Positions 34,555 to 41,822 of a DNA stretch of 64,000 nucleotides are shown piece by piece. The DNA comes from VAYN01 sp963702075 (GTDB lineage: Bacteria > Actinomycetota > Thermoleophilia > Solirubrobacterales > 70-9). The notes beneath the pieces are model-generated. The model ran no database searches, was not told the origin of the DNA, and saw only the letters and a list, made by a program, of their open reading frames with translations. The stretch lies in the NCBI GenBank assembly GCA_963702075.1, contig OY969703.1, positions 2,666,001 to 2,730,000 of the forward strand, given 5' to 3'. The position numbers and the translations under genes were made by a program. The number at the start of each line of letters is the position of its first letter. The stretch's first letter is position 1.

Positions 34555-34905
34555 TCAGCCGGCCAGCTCGGGAATGTGCTGCTCGAGGTGCCTGGCGATC
34601 GTCTGCCGCACCCAGCGCTGGGTCTCGGCGTCGGCCATCCGGTAGCGGCCGAGCAGCATCTTCTGGTCGTCGAGCGGCAGCCCGGCGATCTCCCAGCGCA
34701 CCGCGAGCCGCTCGAAGAGCGCCTCGGAGCGGCGCCGCCAGGCATCCTCCTGCGATGCGGCCTCCCCCTTCGGCGGCTCGCCCAGCTTGGCAATCGTCGC
34801 GGCGCTGAGCGTCTGCCGCAGGCTGAGGACGTTGCCCTCCGGATCGCTGTAGTCAACCGTCAGCGCCTTCTCGCGCGGCCGCCGCTGCTTCTTGCGCTTC
34901 GCCAC
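34555..34905 (-). CDS. Conserved hypothetical protein, 116 aa
   Basis: A basic N-terminus (MAKRKKQRRPREK) precedes DYSDPEGNVLSLRQTL and a helical remainder (EDAWRRRSEALFERLAVRWEIAGLPL ... AETQRWVRQTIARHLEQHIPEL). The family is not recognised. It is coupled to arfB (stop one base before the arfB GTG) and follows the dehydratase gene by 18 bp. Genomic company suggests a role linked to translation. Confidence 0.75.
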   Translation of the reverse strand: MAKRKKQRRPREKALTVDYSDPEGNVLSLRQTLSAATIAKLGEPPKGEAASQEDAWRRRSEALFERLAVRWEIAGLPLDDQKMLLGRYRMADAETQRWVRQTIARHLEQHIPELAG

Positions 34906-34923
34906 CTTCGGATCGCCGTCTAG

Positions 34924-35202
34924 CTAGGCCAGCGCGTCGATCTTCGCGGCCAGCTCGAAGTCGGCGGCGGTGAGGCCGCCCTCGGAGTGGGTCGAGATCG
35001 TCACCGTCACCGTGTCCCAGGAGATCGCCAGATCCGGGTGGTGGTTCATCCCCTCCGCCGGCTCGACCAGGTTGGAGACGAACTCGACCGAGCCGACGAA
35101 GTCACCGCGCTTGAAGCTCTTCTCGATCGCCTCGCCCGAGCGGGTCCAGCCGGAGAGCCGCGCCAGCTTCTCCTCCACCTCTGCATCGCTCAACCGCGCC
35201 AC
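34924..35202 (-). CDS. phhB: Pterin-4a-carbinolamine dehydratase
   Basis: A 92-aa protein with the family signature EGMNHHPDLAISWDTVTVTISTHSEGGLTAADF; the His-His-Pro motif is at 54-56 and the catalytic region continues to the C-terminus. It dehydrates 4a-hydroxytetrahydrobiopterin and, in many bacteria lacking aromatic hydroxylases, functions as a generic pterin or molybdopterin-related enzyme. No hydroxylase is nearby. Confidence 0.93.
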   Translation of the reverse strand: MARLSDAEVEEKLARLSGWTRSGEAIEKSFKRGDFVGSVEFVSNLVEPAEGMNHHPDLAISWDTVTVTISTHSEGGLTAADFELAAKIDALA

Positions 35203-35225
35203 GCGCTTATGCTGGCAGGCGAGCG

Positions 35226-35993
35226 ATGCCTGTGCAATCGAGCGACAAACCGGTCCTCTGGCAGATCGACATCTCCCACTACGCCGAAAAGGCGCGCTGG
35301 GCCCTGGACTACAAGGAAGTCGAGCACGTCCGCCGCTCGCTGCTTCCGGGCTCGCACATCCCGATCGCGCTCTTCCTCACCCGCGGTGCCCAGCCCACCG
35401 TGCCGGTGCTGCAGTTGGACGGGCGGGCGATCGGCGACTCCACCGCGATCGTCGCCGCCCTCGACGCCAAGTACCTCGACCGCCCGCTCTACCCGTCGAA
35501 GCCGGACGAGCGCGAGCGGGCCCTCGCGCTGGAGGACTGGTTCGACGAGAACCTCGGCCCCCACACTCGCCTGCTGCCTTTTTACGAGCTGATCCAGGAG
35601 CCCGCGCTCTTCGCCGAGGTCGCTGCCGAGAGCGTGCCGGGGCCGCTGGGGAAGGTGAAGCCGGCGGTCGGCGCCTACGCCCGCGCCTACACCAGCCTGC
35701 GCTGGGGGGCCAACAGCGACGAGGATGCGAGGCGGGCGCGCGAGGCGATCGTCGCCGCCTTCGACAAGCTCGAGGCCGAGCTGGAGCAGGGCGACGGCGA
35801 GTTCCTCGTCGGCGAGAACCTCAGCGTCGCCGACGTCACCGCCGCCTCGCTCTTCTACCCGATCGTCGTCCCACCCGAGGGCCCGCTCTCACCAGACCTC
35901 CCGCGCCCCGCCGGCCTCGAGAGCTTCCGCCAGAGCCTCAGCAACCGCCCCGGCTGGCGCTGGGTGGAAGAGACTTTCCAGCGTCACCGCTAG
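35226..35993 (+). CDS. Glutathione S-transferase-like protein
   Basis: A 255-aa protein. The thioredoxin-like N-terminal domain (LWQIDISHYAEKARWALDYKEVEHVRRSL at 11-39) has Tyr/Ser in place of the usual cysteine, followed by PTVPVLQLDGRAIGDSTAIVAALD, the cis-proline/serine glutathione site. The C-terminal helical domain contains GEFLVGENLSVADVTAASL, the N-capping box. Actinobacteria generally lack glutathione, so another thiol or a structural role is likely. Confidence 0.88.
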   Translation: MPVQSSDKPVLWQIDISHYAEKARWALDYKEVEHVRRSLLPGSHIPIALFLTRGAQPTVPVLQLDGRAIGDSTAIVAALDAKYLDRPLYPSKPDERERALALEDWFDENLGPHTRLLPFYELIQEPALFAEVAAESVPGPLGKVKPAVGAYARAYTSLRWGANSDEDARRAREAIVAAFDKLEAELEQGDGEFLVGENLSVADVTAASLFYPIVVPPEGPLSPDLPRPAGLESFRQSLSNRPGWRWVEETFQRHR

Positions 35994-36076
35994 AAGTTTC
36001 ACTTCCTCCACAGAGCTGCCTGAGAAGATTTCGTTTCTGCGACAAAAAGTTACATCTGATTCGCTAGCCTCGCAGC

Positions 36077-36505
36077 ATGCAGACGGTCGCCGAGACGAGG
36101 GAGACGCCGATGCAGCGCTACGACGAAAAGTTCCAACGAGTGGACAAACGCTTCGACGACGTCGATCGCGAGTTCCAACGAGTGGACAAGCGCTTCGACG
36201 ACGTCGATCGCGAGTTCAAGCGGGTAGACAAGCGCTTCGACGACGTCAACCGCCGGATCAGCGAGGGACGGGAAGAAGCCAAACAACGATTCGACCGCGT
36301 CGAAGGCGACCTCCACCAGCTGAGGGAGTTTGGTATCCCGGACCTGAAGGGTGAACTCAAGGGCGATATCCGCGAAGTCAAAGAGGAGATCCGCGAGGTG
36401 AGAACCGGGCTCGCCGCACTTCAGGACGCCTTCAACCGCCTCGTGTTAGGCGCTGCCACCAGCTGGGTGATCCTGATGGTCACGATCCTGGTCAAAGGCG
36501 GCTAG
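36077..36505 (+). CDS. Coiled-coil repeat protein with C-terminal membrane anchor
   Basis: A 142-aa protein. Residues 19-60 are three copies of a 14-residue unit FQRVDKRFDDVDRE, encoded by 42-bp near-identical DNA repeats. The heptad pattern (hydrophobic F/V at regular spacing, charged others) predicts a long coiled coil continuing to about residue 110. Residues 118-139 form a transmembrane helix. It resembles bacterial DUF1640-like tail-anchored coiled coils. Function unknown. Confidence 0.8.
   Translation: MQTVAETRETPMQRYDEKFQRVDKRFDDVDREFQRVDKRFDDVDREFKRVDKRFDDVNRRISEGREEAKQRFDRVEGDLHQLREFGIPDLKGELKGDIREVKEEIREVRTGLAALQDAFNRLVLGAATSWVILMVTILVKGG
36131..36256 (+). repeat. Tandem 42-bp repeat, three units
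   Basis: Units at 36131-36172, 36173-36214 and 36215-36256. The first two differ at one position; the third has diverged at several. All are in frame with the coiled-coil gene, so copy number can change its length. Confidence 0.95.
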
Positions 36506-37299
36506 CCGCCGATCGGCGCTCGGGGGTTGGCGCCCCAGAAGACCACGGTGCCGAGCATGCCGATGATGTGGACGGCGACGATGTTGAAGACCATCGATTT
36601 GGCGGTGGCGGTGCCGACGCCGACGGGGCCGCCGGAGGCGGTATAGCCGTAGTAACAGCCGACGAGCACGATCACGGTCGCCATCACCATCCCCTTGATC
36701 AGGCTGAATAGCAGGTCGGGGGGGCTCTGATACATCCAGAAGATCAGCAGGTAGCCGCCCGAGGAAACGTCCCCGACCTGCTGCACCACCGAGAGGTAGC
36801 TGGCGGCGTAGATCAACCCGATCCCGATCAGGTAGAGAAACGGGATCGCGATCCAGGCCCCGAGCAGGCGGGTCGCGCAGAGGAAGGTGATCGGCTGGAT
36901 CCCCATCACTTCGAGCGCGTCGATCTCGTCGGAGATCCGCATCGCCCCGATCTCGGCGACGATCCCGGTCCCCACCTTGGCCGAGAGGATGTAGCCGAAG
37001 GCGTACGGGAGACCCTCCCGCAGATCGCAGTAGGCCGAGAACAGCCCGGCCAGGGACGGGGCGCCGATCGAGCGGTTGAAGTAGGCGCCCTGAAGGCCAC
37101 ACTGGAGCCCGAGGATGAAGACGAAGGCCCAGATGATCAGGGCCGAACCGAAGACGAGGATGCCCGCCTGGCGCAGGCTCTCGCCGAAGAACTTGAAGAC
37201 CCTGCCCGAGTAGACCTGTCCCGCCACCTGCAGGCCGAAGCGGCCGATCTCGCCGAAGGACTCGAGCCAGTTGCGCGGGGCTTCCAGCCAGGCGTTCAT
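36502..37299 (-). CDS. MlaE/YrbE-family ABC permease (second of pair)
   Basis: A 265-aa integral membrane protein. MlaE-family features include the KVGTGIVAEIGAMRISDEIDALEVMGIQP block, the coupling segment, and GGPVGVGTATAKSMV near the C-terminus. With its partner upstream it would form the membrane part of an Mce/Mla lipid-transport ABC system. The Mce substrate-binding proteins and the ATPase are not in the window. It starts seven bases after the stop of the partner. Confidence 0.93.
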   Translation of the reverse strand: MNAWLEAPRNWLESFGEIGRFGLQVAGQVYSGRVFKFFGESLRQAGILVFGSALIIWAFVFILGLQCGLQGAYFNRSIGAPSLAGLFSAYCDLREGLPYAFGYILSAKVGTGIVAEIGAMRISDEIDALEVMGIQPITFLCATRLLGAWIAIPFLYLIGIGLIYAASYLSVVQQVGDVSSGGYLLIFWMYQSPPDLLFSLIKGMVMATVIVLVGCYYGYTASGGPVGVGTATAKSMVFNIVAVHIIGMLGTVVFWGANPRAPIGG

Positions 37300-37306
37300 C
37301 GTGCGT

Positions 37307-38113
37307 TCACCGGACCGCCTGCAGTTCGGGGTTGGTGGCGAGGATGACCGAGCTGACCACGAACTGGAAGAAGAAGACCGCGACCAGGGCGATCACCACC
37401 GCCTGGTTGACGGCCCGGCCGACGCCGGCGGCTCCTCCCGACGCCGACATACCCTTGTAAGAGCAGACGACGGCGACGATCGCCCCGAACATCGTGCACA
37501 TCAGGATCGAGGTCCAGAGGTCGGTGATCGTGGCGTTGGTGAAGAGCGTGGCGAAGAAGCCGCCGAGCGGCTGGTGGTAAAGCAGCTCGGCGACGATGCC
37601 GGCGCTGAGGCCCATGACGATCGCGAAGATGTCGAGCAGGGCGGTGACGACCATCAGCGCCAGGAAGCGCGGCACCACCAGGTTCTTGACCGGGTCGACG
37701 CCGAGCACCTGCAGGGCGTCGAGCTCCTCGCGGATCTTGCGGGCACCGAGATCGGCGGTGATCGCGGTCCCCGCCACGCCCGCCACCACTACCGCGGTGA
37801 CCAGCGGCCCGATCCAGCGGATCGCGATCACGACGAAGAACCCGCCGAGGCGATCGAGCGCGCCGAACAGCGAGAGGATCCCCGCCGCCTGCAGGCCGGG
37901 GGCCCCGAGGTTGAGGGCAAAGGTCGAAACGACGAGCGGGAACCAGGAGAGCCTCAGCACGAAGAGGAACTGCCAGACGAGCTCCTCTCCGTAGGGATAG
38001 GGGGACCTCGCCGCCGCGATCAAGGTCCTCACGGAGAGGATCATCATCACCCCGACCTGCTCGAACATCCCCTTGACGGGGAGCAGTCCCCGGCTCAGCG
38101 TTCTGCTCGCCAC
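37307..38113 (-). CDS. MlaE/YrbE-family ABC permease (first of pair)
   Basis: A 268-aa protein paralogous to its neighbour. The conserved block TAITADLGARKIREELDALQVLGVDPVKNLVVPR contains the coupling helix, and GGAAGVGRAVNQAVV is the C-terminal motif. The paired YrbE4A/YrbE4B arrangement is standard for actinobacterial mce operons. Its start overlaps the end of the GntR gene by 19 bases, so the regulator and permeases are one unit. Confidence 0.93.
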   Translation of the reverse strand: MASRTLSRGLLPVKGMFEQVGVMMILSVRTLIAAARSPYPYGEELVWQFLFVLRLSWFPLVVSTFALNLGAPGLQAAGILSLFGALDRLGGFFVVIAIRWIGPLVTAVVVAGVAGTAITADLGARKIREELDALQVLGVDPVKNLVVPRFLALMVVTALLDIFAIVMGLSAGIVAELLYHQPLGGFFATLFTNATITDLWTSILMCTMFGAIVAVVCSYKGMSASGGAAGVGRAVNQAVVIALVAVFFFQFVVSSVILATNPELQAVR

Positions 38114-38808
38114 CGGCTCATCGCCCTTCCCAGGGGCCCGCAGCCGTGCGCGCGCTCCTGCACCAGCTGCTCGCTTTCCTGTCGTGCCGCCGCAAGCTGG
38201 GCGATCAGGGTGTCGCGCGTCTGCTCCAGCTCTTCCACCCCGGCGACGTGGGCGACGGCGCGGCGGGGAGCAGTCGGCAGTTCCTCGGCGAGGTGAGCCG
38301 TGTGGGATGCCAGCTCCGTCTCGAGACGGGCGATCTGCCGGCGCAGCTCCTGGCGCACCTCGATCGCTTCGCTCTCCGCGGCGGGATCGGGCATCTCCCC
38401 CGGCGCCTCACCTCCCAGCTCCTCCGGGAGACCCGCGCAGGCCATCGCCACCACCGCCAGCTCGCGCGGGCCGAAGCCGGCGTCACGAGCCCGTTCCAGC
38501 GCCTCGGCGGCGATCGCCTCCAGCTCCGGGGCCGCCTCCACCCCCTCGGCGACGAAGGTCCCCTGACCGTGGCGGGTGACGACGAGGCCGTCGCGCTCGA
38601 GCGCTTCGTAGACGGAGCGCACCGTGCCCACGTTCACCCCGGCCCAGCCGGCGAGACGGCGAAAGCTCGGCAATCGCTCCCCCGCCCCCAGCTCGCCGGT
38701 GCGGATCAAAGCACGCAGTCGCCAGCTCAGCTGCAACCCGACCGGCAGCTCATCGGAGGGGTCGAGCAGGAACGGGGTCTCTTCGAGCTGTGTCACCAGC
38801 TCGCACAC
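38095..38808 (-). CDS. GntR-type regulator with coiled-coil C-terminus
   Basis: A 237-aa protein. The N-terminal GntR winged helix covers 15-85 (LSWRLRALIRTGELGAGERLPSFRRLAGWAGVNVGTVRSVYEALERDGLV) in the YtrA-like form. The remainder is helical and glutamate-rich (about 150-220 heptads), with no recognised effector domain. Start is GTG 38808. It heads the operon with two MlaE permeases and probably controls it. Confidence 0.88.
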   Translation of the reverse strand: MCELVTQLEETPFLLDPSDELPVGLQLSWRLRALIRTGELGAGERLPSFRRLAGWAGVNVGTVRSVYEALERDGLVVTRHGQGTFVAEGVEAAPELEAIAAEALERARDAGFGPRELAVVAMACAGLPEELGGEAPGEMPDPAAESEAIEVRQELRRQIARLETELASHTAHLAEELPTAPRRAVAHVAGVEELEQTRDTLIAQLAAARQESEQLVQERAHGCGPLGRAMSRWRAER

Positions 38809-38859
38809 TAATTCCCAGAACTGTACGAGTCAACTAGAACAGCCGGGGAGCAGCTCAGC

Positions 38860-39894
38860 TCAGGGAGTGAGGACGATCTTCAGGGCTTCGCGGTTGTCGT
38901 AGACCTCGTAGGCCTCGGCTGCCTGGTCGAGCGGCATGTGGTGGGTGACGAGGGGGCCGGGGTCGAGCTTGCCGGCCTCCATCAGGGCGAGGACCCGGTC
39001 GACGTGGGCGATTACGTTGGCGAGGCCGAGGCGCAGCTGCAGGCCCTTGAGCCAGGCGAGGCCGAGCGGCACCTCGCCCTTGCCGGCATAGGCGCCGATC
39101 CCGGAGACGGTGCCGGCGTCGCGGGCGAGGCTGACGGCGAGTGCCAGCGGGCCGGGGTCGCCGACCGCGTCGACGACGACGTCGACGCCGAGCCCGTCGG
39201 TCGCCGCGCGCACCGCCTTTTTCGGATCGTCCTCGCTCAGGTGCAGCGGCGTGGCGCCGAAGCGCCGGGCCATCTCCAGGCGTTCGGCGACGGTGTCGAC
39301 CGCGAAGACCTCGACCGCGCCACCGGCAATGGCGGCCTGTACTGCGCACAGACCCACCGGTCCCAGCCCCAGCACTGCGACGGTGTCGCCGGCTCGCATC
39401 TCGGCGTGGGCGACCGCGTGGTAACCGGTCCCCATCACGTCGCCGGCGAAGAGGGCGACGTCGGCCGACATCCCCTCCGGGACTCGACGCAGGGTCAGGT
39501 TCGCGCGCGGAACCGCCAGCAGCTCCGCCTGGGCGCCCTGCAGGTCGCCGAGGTTCTTGCCGTGGCCGAAGGTCTGCCCTTTGCGGCAGCGGTGATAGTC
39601 ACCGCGCAAGCAGGAGGCGCAGGTCGCGCAGGCGGTATGGAAGGTGCCAAGCACGCGGTCGCCGACGGCGACCCGCTCGACCTCTTCGCCCGCTGCGACC
39701 ACGGTGCCGACGAACTCGTGGCCGATCGTGAAGCCCGGCTCGACCGGGACCCGCCCGTGGTAGATGTGGAGGTCAGAGCCACAGATGCCGCTCGCCTCGA
39801 CCCGGACGAGCGCGTCGTCGGCGGCGGTGAGCTCGGGATCGGGCTTCTCCTCGATCCGCACCTGCTCGGGCGCTTGGAAGGTGACGGCGCGCAT
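38860..39894 (-). CDS. Zinc-dependent medium-chain alcohol dehydrogenase
   Basis: A 344-aa oxidoreductase. Catalytic zinc ligands are Cys38, His59 and Glu60; structural zinc cysteines are Cys89, Cys92, Cys95 and Cys103. The cofactor motif GLGPVGLCAVQAA is in the Rossmann domain with an aspartate (VDTVAERLEMA) favouring NAD. It resembles threonine/sorbitol or formaldehyde dehydrogenase-like members; the substrate is not determined. ATG 39894 begins MRAVTFQAPEQV. Confidence 0.92.
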   Translation of the reverse strand: MRAVTFQAPEQVRIEEKPDPELTAADDALVRVEASGICGSDLHIYHGRVPVEPGFTIGHEFVGTVVAAGEEVERVAVGDRVLGTFHTACATCASCLRGDYHRCRKGQTFGHGKNLGDLQGAQAELLAVPRANLTLRRVPEGMSADVALFAGDVMGTGYHAVAHAEMRAGDTVAVLGLGPVGLCAVQAAIAGGAVEVFAVDTVAERLEMARRFGATPLHLSEDDPKKAVRAATDGLGVDVVVDAVGDPGPLALAVSLARDAGTVSGIGAYAGKGEVPLGLAWLKGLQLRLGLANVIAHVDRVLALMEAGKLDPGPLVTHHMPLDQAAEAYEVYDNREALKIVLTP

Positions 39895-39918
39895 GCGGCG
39901 CCGAACGCTACCGGACCC

Positions 39919-41319
39919 TCAGTTGACGCCGGCGACCTGGAAGCGGCTTTTTTCGCCGCCGGGGCTGGCGGTCTCTTCGATCCGGGCCTCGAGCGCCAGC
40001 TCCTTCTCGAAGTCTGCGGCCTCGCCGTGCTGGAAGGAGACGTCTTTGCCCTCGAGCAGCTCGATGAAGATCTCGACGAAGCGGGCATCCAGCTGTTTGC
40101 CGGCGACCCGCCGCAGCTCGACGATCGCGTCGTAGGACGACATCGGCGTCCGGTAGGAGTCGCGGGCGGTCATCACGTCGTAGGTATCGGCGACCGAGAT
40201 GATCCGCGCCAGCTCGGGGATTTCGTCCCCGGCCAGACCCCGCGGATAGCCTTTGCCGTCGATCCGCTCGTGGTGGGCGAGGATGATCTCCGCCACCGGG
40301 CCGTAGCCGTCGAGCGAGGAGACGACCCGGGCACCCTGCTGGGGATGGCGCTTGATCAGCATCCAGTCCTCGTCGGTGAGCGGCACGTTGGCCTTGAGGA
40401 TGCGGTCGGGAAGGATGAACTTGCCGATGTCGTGGAGGAGGGCGGCGATGTGGACGAGCTCCTCCTCGCGGCGCGAGTAGCCGGCGCGCTGGGCGATCGC
40501 CCGCGAGTAGCGGGCGACGGCGGCGCTGTGGCGGGCGGTCATCTGGTCCCGCAGGTCGAGAGTGCGCAGCATCGCGCTCAACATCCCGACCTGGAAGCTC
40601 GCCAGCTGCTTGGAGCGCAGCTCCAACTCCTCCGCTCGCTGCTGGGAGACGAGCAGGGCGCCGAGCAGGTACTGGAAGGTGACGAGGACGACGCCGAACA
40701 TCGCGACCCCGGCGAGGCCGAGCTGGACGTAGAGGTAGGCGACCCCGACCGCCATCAGCGCCGCCGCCAGCTCCGACGGGAGCAGCGGGAAGAGGGCGGT
40801 GCGCACCTTGACGAAGAAGGAGCTGCGATCGAGGTAGCAGGAGTAGGAGGCGATCATCGTGAAGTTGATCGCCAGCGCGAGGAGGAAGACGGCGAAGATC
40901 AGCGCGTAGAAGGCGGCGTCGGTCTCGGCGACCCGCGCGTTGTCGACGACCTCGTGGAAGGCGATCCCGCTGACCAGCGGAAAGGTCGCGTAGGTGAGGA
41001 CGTTGTTCAGCAGGTAGTGGCCGGCATCGCGCCAGCGCAGCCAGCCGGCGAGGATCGTCATCACGCCGATTACCGCCGCCGGGGTACCGCCGAGGAAGAC
41101 CATCGCCAGGACCAGAGCGAGGAAGCTGCCGGAGATCTTCACCTTCGAGGTGGTGCTGATCGCGGTCAGGTCGCTGAAAACCGAGAAGCCGAGCAGGATG
41201 CAGAACAGCGGCACGTCCCAGTTGGCGCTCGAGGCGCGCCAGACCCCGACTGCGGCGACCAGCACGAGGCCGGCGACCATCGTCGCTATTGCCAGTCGGG
41301 TGGGCCGGGGCTGAGCCAT
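39919..41319 (-). CDS. Membrane HD-GYP cyclic-di-GMP phosphodiesterase
   Basis: A 466-aa protein. About 7 transmembrane helices occupy residues 8-225, probably a MASE-like sensor. The HD-GYP domain (about 235-430) has LRDQMTARHSAAVARYS, HIAALLHDIGK (HD), HHERIDGKGYPRGL (HxxxxDGxGYP) and VADTYDVMTARDSYR. All metal ligands are present, so it should hydrolyse cyclic-di-GMP. A 15-nt element 105 bp upstream is identical to one before the GGDEF-protein gene. Confidence 0.93.
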   Translation of the reverse strand: MAQPRPTRLAIATMVAGLVLVAAVGVWRASSANWDVPLFCILLGFSVFSDLTAISTTSKVKISGSFLALVLAMVFLGGTPAAVIGVMTILAGWLRWRDAGHYLLNNVLTYATFPLVSGIAFHEVVDNARVAETDAAFYALIFAVFLLALAINFTMIASYSCYLDRSSFFVKVRTALFPLLPSELAAALMAVGVAYLYVQLGLAGVAMFGVVLVTFQYLLGALLVSQQRAEELELRSKQLASFQVGMLSAMLRTLDLRDQMTARHSAAVARYSRAIAQRAGYSRREEELVHIAALLHDIGKFILPDRILKANVPLTDEDWMLIKRHPQQGARVVSSLDGYGPVAEIILAHHERIDGKGYPRGLAGDEIPELARIISVADTYDVMTARDSYRTPMSSYDAIVELRRVAGKQLDARFVEIFIELLEGKDVSFQHGEAADFEKELALEARIEETASPGGEKSRFQVAGVN

Positions 41320-41354
41320 CTCTTGGTTTGGAATCGGCTAACGGGGAACGAGGC

Positions 41355-41371
41355 TTGACAGGATCCGTCAA
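41355..41371. promoter_or_regulatory. TTGAC...GTCAA palindrome before the HD-GYP gene
   Basis: TTGAC (41355-41359) and GTCAA (41367-41371) flank AGGATCC, 36 bp before the HD-GYP start. It is a candidate operator; no regulator can be named. Confidence 0.35.
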
Positions 41372-41423
41372 CCAATTCCCGGGCGCCGCGCGTTTCCCTG
41401 CGCCAGGGGCCTCGGTTGACGTT

Positions 41424-41438
41424 TCCGCTATTTGCGAA
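41424..41438 (-). promoter_or_regulatory. 15-nt element shared with the GGDEF gene
   Basis: TTCGCAAATAGCGGA on the minus strand, identical to 23364-23350. Both copies have the same orientation relative to a cyclic-di-GMP-related gene. Confidence 0.5.
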
Positions 41439-41574
41439 CTCCAAAGTTAGCCCGCCAGGTGGGGAATCGGCAAGACCATTAGCCGCATGGCCAAATTCGC
41501 CCAAAAATCGCATCCGCGCACAGCGGCGGCTTCAGGCCGGTACGCAGGGCGTCGCCCCGCAGCCCCGAAAACGA

Positions 41575-41603
41575 GAAAGGGCGCCCCTCGGGGACGCCCT
41601 TTC
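41575..41603 (-). terminator. Rho-independent terminator (leftward)
   Basis: A 13-bp stem with TC loop and one bulged base, followed by TCGTTTTC on the minus strand. No recognised gene ends here, hence the small RNA suggestion for the surrounding interval. Confidence 0.65.
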
Positions 41604-41768
41604 GAAGTCTGGTGCAGACCTGGTGACTGGCTGGTCTGCTTGGAAAATCTTAGTGACGGTAGCCCATGTTCCTTGCCCCTTCCGTAGTCGTTGAAGCCCG
41701 CAACGTTGTGCGTCGCATCGTGGAAACGATCAATATCTGGGCAGTTTGTAGCACAGATTGGCGAAAAC

Positions 41769-41804
41769 TTGTGCATCTGCAGGAAAAGTTGTGCAGAAAT
41801 GCAG
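41769..41804 (+). promoter_or_regulatory. Direct repeats upstream of the MFS-peptide importer operon
   Basis: TTGTGCA at 41769-41775 and 41789-41795, exactly 20 bp apart, each followed by TGCAG. Two helical turns of spacing on one DNA face suggests an activator or repressor site. The MFS start is 19 bp downstream. Confidence 0.4.
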
Positions 41805-41822
41805 TAAGACGACCGGCCACCT

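Larger units (their letters stand above)
41439..41822. other. 384-bp non-coding stretch with strong hairpins
   Basis: No convincing protein gene. A strong stem GAAAGGGCG-CCCC/GGGG-CGCCCTTTC (41575-41603) is followed on the minus strand by TCGTTTTC, so it looks like an intrinsic terminator of a leftward transcript. GCAGACC/GGTCTGC (41614-41620, 41633-41639) forms a second hairpin just ahead of it. The segment 41640-41800 is comparatively AT-rich. A small RNA on the minus strand is possible; promoter signals are not clear. Confidence 0.4.

Noticed and set aside
36502..38113. A complete mce operon
   Set aside because: Only regulator and two permeases are present. Genes further left belong to other functions, so Mce proteins and the ATPase must be elsewhere.
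38938..41358. A long open frame (over 800 codons) on the plus strand opposite the alcohol dehydrogenase and HD-GYP genes
   Set aside because: It is an antisense shadow of high-GC coding sequence. Its protein is low in complexity and lacks any domain, while the minus-strand genes have all catalytic motifs.
41640..41670. A five-codon ORF (MGYRH) on the minus strand with a purine-rich upstream sequence
   Set aside because: Too short to judge; no evidence beyond a possible ribosome site.
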